Origin: Erigeron canadensis
Lineage: Eukaryota > Streptophyta > Magnoliopsida > Asterales > Asteraceae
Assembly (NCBI RefSeq): GCF_010389155.1
Contig: NC_057764.1
Coordinates: forward strand, 38,820,275 to 38,884,274
DNA: 64,000 nt
Direction: 5' to 3'
Positions 57,740 to 64,000 of this stretch are shown piece by piece. The first letter of the stretch is position 1; each line of letters begins with the position of its first letter. The notes beneath the pieces were generated by a model, which was not told the origin of the DNA, did no database searches, and worked only from the letters and a program-made list of their open reading frames with translations. Position numbers and translations under genes: made by a program.

Positions 57740-60160
57740 TTAAGTGTCACTATAAGCATCAACAAATGGATCCGCTGATCCAGGATTCAGATTATCGACT
57801 ACGATTTCACTTGCCCCACCAAGATCCTTGTTTATGACAGATTCTCCTCCTTTCACTTCCTCTATGGTACCTATGATTAATACAACAAAACAATAGCCAA
57901 GTCATTACATCTCATCGACTTGTTAATAAATTTGCTTAGAGTAAAGTTGATATCTTTGACCAGTAAGATCAATCAAAACGGGTTAAAAGTTGCTGTCACT
58001 AATTAAAAAAAAATTTCAATAGCATGCTGTGTTTGTGACTATTGTAGCATGCGGCCTACACCCAACGCATGTACAAACTCCTAAGTGAAGTACAAGTAAT
58101 AAGATTGCATATTTGCATTTAACCATGTTAATCCGAACATTTCAAACATTGTGGTTGATTTTCGCAATCAAATGATGGAACTAAACTATGCTATTGTTGG
58201 TAGAAGCAGAGCACTCTACCTATAGTTGCTGCTGATGAATCTTGTCCAGGGTTCACATTCCCGACCAAAACTTGACTTGCTTCGCCAAGATCCACACGGG
58301 GGCGCTTGAGAACAGGTCCTCCTACCACTTCAGATTTGGTAATTAATTCATTAACCAACACAATAACACCATAAGAATCGGTAATTTCAATCTATTTGAC
58401 TAGACTTTTGATATGTTGATTGCGGTTAAATTATATCTAAAGAAATAAAATTAGTCAAAACTGGTTAGAATGATGTTGCGGGTTTGAGACTAATGTGGAC
58501 TTATATCCAATGAATACAGTACCAGTGCAAGCCAAGATTGCGTTTGAGTGACTTAATTTCAGATATTTTTGGTAGCAAATGATGAAAACCAACTACTACA
58601 AGAGTACGTGGAGTTAATTGTTAGGAGAAGCGGGACTCACTGGTTGAATCATCTTCAGCAGGGCTCTTGGAAACGGATCCTACTTCCACTTCAGCTTCAC
58701 CAACTATTAATAAACAAACAGAATAATACCATAAGACAAGGTAGTTTCAACCAAATCACCTACGAATTGAATAGATTTGACCAAAGTTGATTTATCTACC
58801 CATTCAAACAGTCCAACAACTTAAAAGGGTGCACCAGAGTCGAATTTATAAAAGAATATATTTAGACAGAAGAAGAACCCGATGCATGAACAAGTGAAAG
58901 TTCAGGAAACATCAAATAATAGATAGCATTTACGAATAAGTAGATTTAAACTATACCACATATTTTAACCAGTGTAACTGGTCAAACAGGTTCAAAGTTG
59001 CTATCACAAACAATCTTAGAATAACAAATCTGGATTTCATTGACCAAAAGATAATTTTACGATCGGGGCGTGAGAATATAAAAAAACAAACGCTTAACAT
59101 CCAATGCTAGTGCAAAATCCAAAGTACAAGTGATGATAACATAGTCAACATATATCATATTATCTTTGATATAGGGAATTCTGAGTAGATGTAAGTTGGA
59201 GCGTTACGGGTCAACTGACTCTGCTGCAGGTTTGTATGGTTGACCAGGGATTCGGTTGACAACCCAATTAATGTACAAACCCCACTATAAGAGTTTTAAG
59301 ATGATAGTTGGGAGAAGCATCACTCACCGATTGCTGATGAATCGTACACGGAAATGGATGCTGGTTCCAATTCAACTGTACTGCCTATCATTCATAAACA
59401 AACAGAATAATAATACCATAAGACAAGGTATGTAGCGCTATTAAACCAAACATATATTTAAAGAAGAACGGATTTGAATGTTAGCAGCAGCAGAAGCGTG
59501 CAACAACACTCACCATCAGCGTCTGTATATATCACTCTAGCTTTCACAGTACGGAAACTCGAAGGTTTATGTGCGACTGGTTTTCTTTTGGCTACATCCA
59601 TATGCAGAAAAAGCATATAACACATACATACATACATACATACATACATACACGTAATTAATAATAAACAGAAGATGGAATTACCTGCCCATGCACGTAA
59701 ATCGACGACTCGCGGTTTTGGAAATGGAGGTGAATCCCCTTACAACACAGATAAGATATAAGGGGAAAAAAAGAACATTATTTTTATATATCAAAAAACG
59801 AACCGTTGACTTCGGCAACGGTACCCACTCATGGCAAAAGCGCAGGGTATAGAGGCTATGACCTCTGGCCTAGGATTCATGATTATATATATAAAAATTA
59901 CAAAATATCAAAATTCTTATAGAAAAAGTATATAACAATAATTGCCCTAGGATTGGAGGGTTATGATTATCAAAATATAAGAATGAGGTAAGGATGATAC
60001 CGATAAGCTTGTGTTCCTTCATCAAACGGCGTGCCCTTCTCGCCTGTTTAGGAGGGACGGGAACTGGTTTCCAGGGACCGTACACGCATGCTATCGGGAT
60101 ACCCGTCGACGAGTACCGAATATAAACATTTTCCTGATTAGGATCCATCAATTGATTCAT
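57740..60160 (-). CDS. Micro-exon repeat gene, copy C (intact; unknown function)
   Basis: Seven minus-strand exons: 60160-60001, 59738-59685, 59591-59514, 59384-59328, 58703-58641, 58327-58220 and 57870-57740. Lengths are 160, 54, 78, 57, 63, 108 and 131, in total 651 bases and 216 residues. Every junction is phase 1. Exon 1 gives a basic head (RRARRLMKEHKL), exon 2 a short PFPKPRVVDLRAWA, and exon 3 KRKPVAHKPSS then VKARVIYTDAD. Exons 5-7 carry versions of an acidic repeat (EAEVEVGSVSKSP; VGGPVLKRPRVDLGEASQVL; EEVKGGESVINKDLGGASEI, then NLNPG). The exon 6 acceptor is the AG of tctgaag, because the usual upstream AG is lost. VIYTDAD faintly recalls the TDPDATDSS motif of the CRF domain in some AP2/ERF factors, but no AP2 domain exists. 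I do not recognise the family. Confidence 0.6.
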
Positions 60161-61102
60161 GATATTATTGATTCTTTTTTACTATTAGGGTTTGTATATA
60201 TATCGTTCCTTCGTTCGATTATTTTTGTATGTCTATTCTTTTCGTTAAAATTATATTTATTTATAGGTTTTGGATTTTATTTTACGTACGAAATTCATCA
60301 AAGCCGTAGACTTTTTGGTCAAATAGTCCTCTATAGTTTTTGTCAATTTGTTTAACGATTTGTATATATGATGATCCAGCCGGCTCATTATATTTAGGGG
60401 TTAGCAATTGTTCTAGTCTTTCAAAATTCTAAACCTGTAATTTTTATACTAGATTTATTGTTTGAACTTTGTGCTAAATATAACTCCTTATTATATAATT
60501 TTCATTTTTATTGCAGTAATACTGTTATTGGTTTTAGATCAACCTTTATACTCTTTTTATATATTAGTACTTTAACAACATAATTTGAGGTATTTTTTTT
60601 TTTACTTTTAATTAATATATTAATGTTAATGAACTAGACCTCAAAATTAATCCAGCTAAAGAACATCGTATACTTGCACTAATATAGGATGTTGAGTCAT
60701 CCATCAAATATGGTGTTTCATCCTAGTTTAATTGGTGTGTGCCTATTGTACTTACTATCGGGTATGACATTTGTAGGCTAAAGATTTGATCAAATGAGAC
60801 ATATACAAAAAGGAGACATATTCCTTAATATACTTAACAAAGAAAAAAGAATAAATAGAGCAAACATGTAATTACCGGATTGGTTCTTATGTGCTATAGT
60901 AGATGCTACACTAATTACATCACACTACTGACATTCATGCTTTGTTGTTATATAAAAAGTGGCCGCACATAGACATAAATTTGATTCATTATAGACATTA
61001 TTTTCGTATCATGACTGGCTTGGATTCAAACTTTCAATATAGAAAAAAAAAGTGAAGATTACGTCACGGCTATTAACTACGATCATTATTTTTATGTTGA
61101 TA

Positions 61103-61598
61103 GGTAGTTATCCTCACAAAGCCGCGGTTTTTGTGGCGGCAACGATGTGGTGGTAGGGGACGGTTGTTGGTGGTAGTGACAACGTCGAGTGATGTTAGAT
61201 AATTGATGTAAATGGTTAATGTATATATATTAAAGAAAAAAAGCCTGATAGAATTATTTACTCATTAAGGGTATTTTAGTGATTTTCAGCCATGTAACTT
61301 TTAACATAGAGACTATTTTCTTTATTATGTACTTCCCCCGTTCCATCGAAAGTGTCATAGTTTGAATTTTCAAAGTCTTTATTTATAAACTTTGACCTCA
61401 AATATATTTTTTGTGTTATATAAAAGTTGATGAAAATTATAATAATGAAAACACGTCTAAAACACAATCAATTCATATAACATTATCGAATATTATCTAA
61501 TATAAATAAAATTATTTAAGGTTAAAGTTGTAAAAGTTAGACTATTTTAATGGGAAGGGAGGAGGGGAGAGTAGTATTTATATAAAAGAAGTATAGAT
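61103..61598 (-). mobile_element. Composite insertion in the C-D spacer (Helitron-like with nested MITE)
   Basis: The paralogue reads gttgatatgtcaac without interruption near 57180, while here about 496 bases separate gttgata from tgtcaac. The left part resembles the 34149-34460 Helitron (gatgtggtggtag, and the GC-rich cgcggtttttgtggcgg). The minus-strand start reads TCTATACTTCTTTTATATAA. Confidence 0.55.
61332..61571. mobile_element. Stowaway-like (Tc1/mariner) MITE nested in the composite insertion
   Basis: The left end is TA then CTTCCCCCGTTCCA, and the right end is the complement of CTCTCCCCTCC then TA, close to the CTCCCTCCGTCCC ends of Stowaway elements. Both flanks are TA. The exact right border could shift by two or three bases. 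Confidence 0.5.
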
Positions 61599-62037
61599 AT
61601 GTCAACTTAACTTCAAATGTTGTTCTTATGTTAAGTCTTAACTTTGTATAACACGTTGAAATCGCATTTAGTTTACTTATAATCAATTATCTTCAATAGT
61701 GTAATGGATTAGTTTGGTTATTCTTCTAGGTATTTTCAATTTTGTATATCAAGCATGTTTTATATTGTTTATCTAACGAATGTAATATACTAATGACATA
61801 ATAAGATAGTTAACAATGAATGCATGGTCCATTCTAGAAGACACGGTTGGAGCAACTTGTCATCTCCAAAGCTCCAACTTTGGAGTAACAGTGTGTTTTG
61901 GAGGTAGGAGATAGCCTAAGTAGGTACATAATTGCCTGTATCTGTAACCTCGACTATAAATGGATGCTATATGAGTGGTAAAAATCTGGATTTGGGACTA
62001 GTAATCAAGGTAAAACCCATCCACTATACGAGTGGAT

Positions 62038-62937
62038 CTAAGTGTCACTAGATGCATCAACAAATGAATCCGCTGATCCGGGATTCAGATTATCGACTAC
62101 CATTTCACTTGCCCCACCAAGATCCTTGTTTAGGACAGATCCCCCTCCTTTCACTTCCTCTATGGTACCTATTATTAATACAACAAAACAATAGCCAAGT
62201 CATTACATCTCATCCACTTGTAATAAAATGCTTAGAGTAAAGTTTATATCTTTAACCAGTAAGATCAATCAAAACGGGTTAAAAGTTGCTCTCCCTAACA
62301 AAAAAAAAAAAATTCAATGGCATGTTGCGTGCGAGACTATCGTAGCATGCGGCCTACACCCAACGCATGTACAAAGTCGTAAGTGAAGTACAAGTAGTAA
62401 GATTGCATATTTGCATTTAACCATGTTAATCCGAACATTTCAAACATTGTGGTTGATTTTCGCAATCAAATAATGGAATGGAACTCGACCATACAATTGT
62501 TGCTAGAAGCAGCACTCACCAGTTGCTGATGAATCTTGTCCAGGGTTCAAATTCTCGTCCAAAACTTGACTTGCCTCGCCAAGATCCACACAGGGGCGCT
62601 TGGTAACCAATTCATTAACCAACACAATCACATCATTAGAATCGGTAATCTCAATCTGTTGAACACTTGAACTATCAATATGTTGATTGGGGTTAAATTG
62701 TATCTTTAAGAAATCAAAATAGTCAAAATGGGTTAGAATGACGCAGAGGTTTGAGACTGGTGTGGTCAATATCCAATGAATACAGTGTTAGTGGAAGCCA
62801 AAATTGTGTTTGAGTGAGTTAATTTCAGTTAATTTTGGTAGCAAATGGTGAAAACCAACCACACTCACTGGTTGCAGATGAATCTGCAACAGAGCAGTTA
62901 GAAACAGATCCATCCACTTCGTCTTCAGCTTCATCGT
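62038..62937 (-). pseudogene. Micro-exon repeat gene, copy D (partial)
   Basis: Exon 5 at 62937-62869 (69 bases, phase 1 to 1, reads DDEAEDEVDGSVSNCSVADS) and exon 7 at 62168-62038 (131 bases, identical in length to copy C, reads GGGSVLNKDLGGASEMVVDN, then stop TAG) are intact. Exon 6 (ending 62520) has lost its first part by a deletion that joins ggttaccaag to cgcccctg. With the only nearby AG it would be 79 bases and out of phase. Exons 1-4 are not present upstream, where the sequence changes to unrelated DNA. Probably a truncated copy, unless an alternative first exon is used. Confidence 0.5.
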
Positions 62938-63714
62938 CTGTTAATAAACAAACAGAATAACGCGACAAAGTTGCTTTAACCAAATCATCTATGAATAGGT
63001 AGACCAAAGTTGATTTATGCACCCTTTCGAATGGGCTAGCAGGTCATTATATTAAACATAATCAAAATGCAGCTTACAATTACTAAAGTAGATCCAAAAC
63101 TGCCTAATTCTATGGATACATTATTATTTTTTATCTAAAACTTAAAACCTACCTGAAGAAAGAGAAGAAAGATGGACGAAAGCAAAAAGTATGAGTCTCC
63201 TGGTTGTGATTCAATTTCTTGATTTCTCTCTTGAGAAAAGAAAAAAACCTAACAATTGCTTCAAAATCAAATCAAAATGGATTCATGGATGAAATTATAG
63301 GCATATAGGGAAACAAAAAATTAAATTATGTAGCAAAGAATTTTCAAATATCAAACTTCAGGATTTTTGAGTCATCATCATTCATGGAAGCCGATATTCT
63401 GACACATTCTATAAAATCTTTTTTCTATTTTCTATGAGATCTTCATGCCTAAGCCAACCATTCAAAATGCATTTCAGTAAAGAAAAGACAAGATTGCCAT
63501 TAGGGTTTCAGTAGAGAAAAGACAAGATTGCCATAAGGGTACATTAATTCAGTATTCAATACACAATATGAGGCTATAATAGACAAAAGCTTAGTGTCGT
63601 ACAAAAGCCAAAGTAGCGTAAAAGTGAATTTAAAATGCTGACATTACAATACTTAAACTTAACTAGATTAAGGACTAGTAATCAAGGTGACACCCATCCA
63701 CTAAAAAAGTGGAT
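62938..63714. other. Upstream of copy D and 3' flank of copy F
   Basis: About 63350-63660 resembles 20440-20660 (3' flank of copy A) in inverted orientation. It includes a 34-39 bp near-duplicate with gacaagattgccat at about 63487 and 63521. No gene is recognised. Confidence 0.5.
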
Positions 63715-63838
63715 TTAAGTGTCACTAGAAGCATCAACAACTGGATCTGCTCCAGGGTTCAGATTATTCAAACGATTTCACTTGACCCTCCAAGATCCTT
63801 GTTTATAACAGATCCGCTTTTCACTTCCTCTATGGTAC
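63715..63838 (-). pseudogene. Micro-exon repeat gene, copy F, last exon
   Basis: Exon 7 homologue: after AG it reads GTIEEVKSGSVINKDLGGSS then EIV and TGA. A small deletion relative to copy C shifts the frame and ends the protein about 20 residues early. The remaining exons lie beyond the right edge of the window. Confidence 0.5.
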
Positions 63839-64000
63839 CTATAAATGCGACACAACAAGAGCCAAGTTATTACAACTCATCTACTTGTTAATAAATATGC
63901 TAAACTTAATATCTTTAACCAGTAAGATCAATCAAAATGGGTTGAAGGTTGCTCTCACAAATACAAACTTAAATAGCATTCTGTGGGTGAGACTATCATT

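Larger units (their letters stand above)
60161..62037. repeat. Duplicated intergenic unit (paralogous to 55265-57739)
   Basis: Spacer between copies C and D, collinear with the B-C spacer. It has the empty sites of three B-C insertions and its own insertion at 61103-61598. A further stretch of about 110 bases near 60840-60950 is present here but not in the paralogue. Confidence 0.8.

Overview
This is plant nuclear DNA, almost certainly from a eudicot. Spliced genes with GT-AG introns, long AT-rich intergenic stretches, Helitrons ending in CTAG, tRNA-derived SINEs and many MITEs all point that way. The mix of repeats (Au-like SINEs, LTRs starting TGTAACAACC, a SANT/GST-T3-like Harbinger remnant) reminds me of Asteraceae, but that is only a low-confidence impression.

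Six conserved single-copy-type genes and one tRNA can be read. They are a Brittle-1 type plastid/mitochondrial adenine nucleotide carrier (2638-5027, minus), a membrane DnaJ protein with DUF1977 (13848-14915, plus), the snoRNP/spliceosomal protein SNU13 (27155-28670, plus), tRNA-Ser(AGA) (30315-30396, plus), an intronless E-class PPR protein (31494-33788, minus), an intronless sugar-phosphate/phosphate translocator (34882-35922, plus) and the nucleoporin NUP205 (36902-49540, plus). I reconstructed NUP205 as 45 exons that join without a frame break into 1871 residues. From memory, the carrier, PPR and translocator correspond to a cluster on Arabidopsis chromosome 4 (around At4g32390-At4g32430), so this looks like a conserved syntenic block.

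The unfamiliar part lies at both ends. A repeated gene family made of very small exons occurs at 0.7-2.0 kb and 17.4-20.2 kb on the plus strand, and at 53.0-55.3, 57.7-60.2, 62.0-62.9 and 63.7-64.0 kb on the minus strand. Internal exons are 54-129 bases and every intact one starts and ends in phase 1, so exons can be gained or lost without a frame break. The later exons encode variants of one acidic repeat (about E-V-x-x-G-S-V-x-K-x-P-x-x-D-L-G-x-A-S, then N-P-G-x-D-S-S-A). Only the copy at 57740-60160 is intact through all seven exons, giving a predicted 216-residue protein I do not recognise. The others carry distinct lesions: a nonsense codon, frameshifts, a lost splice donor, a deletion and transposon insertions. 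The three right-hand units are tandem segmental duplicates whose flanks differ by clean insertions with visible target duplications, so empty and filled sites can be compared inside one window.

Mobile DNA fills much of the rest. There is a 4.3-kb Helitron with RPA1-like gene pieces (6594-10897), a 1.5-kb inverted-repeat element with a Helitron nested inside it (11739-13244), a short Helitron between the divergent PPR and translocator genes (34149-34460), a Harbinger-type SANT pseudogene, a probable LTR, several SINEs, and MITEs including two with exact 9-bp target duplications. I see no organellar DNA, rRNA, CRISPR array or virus.
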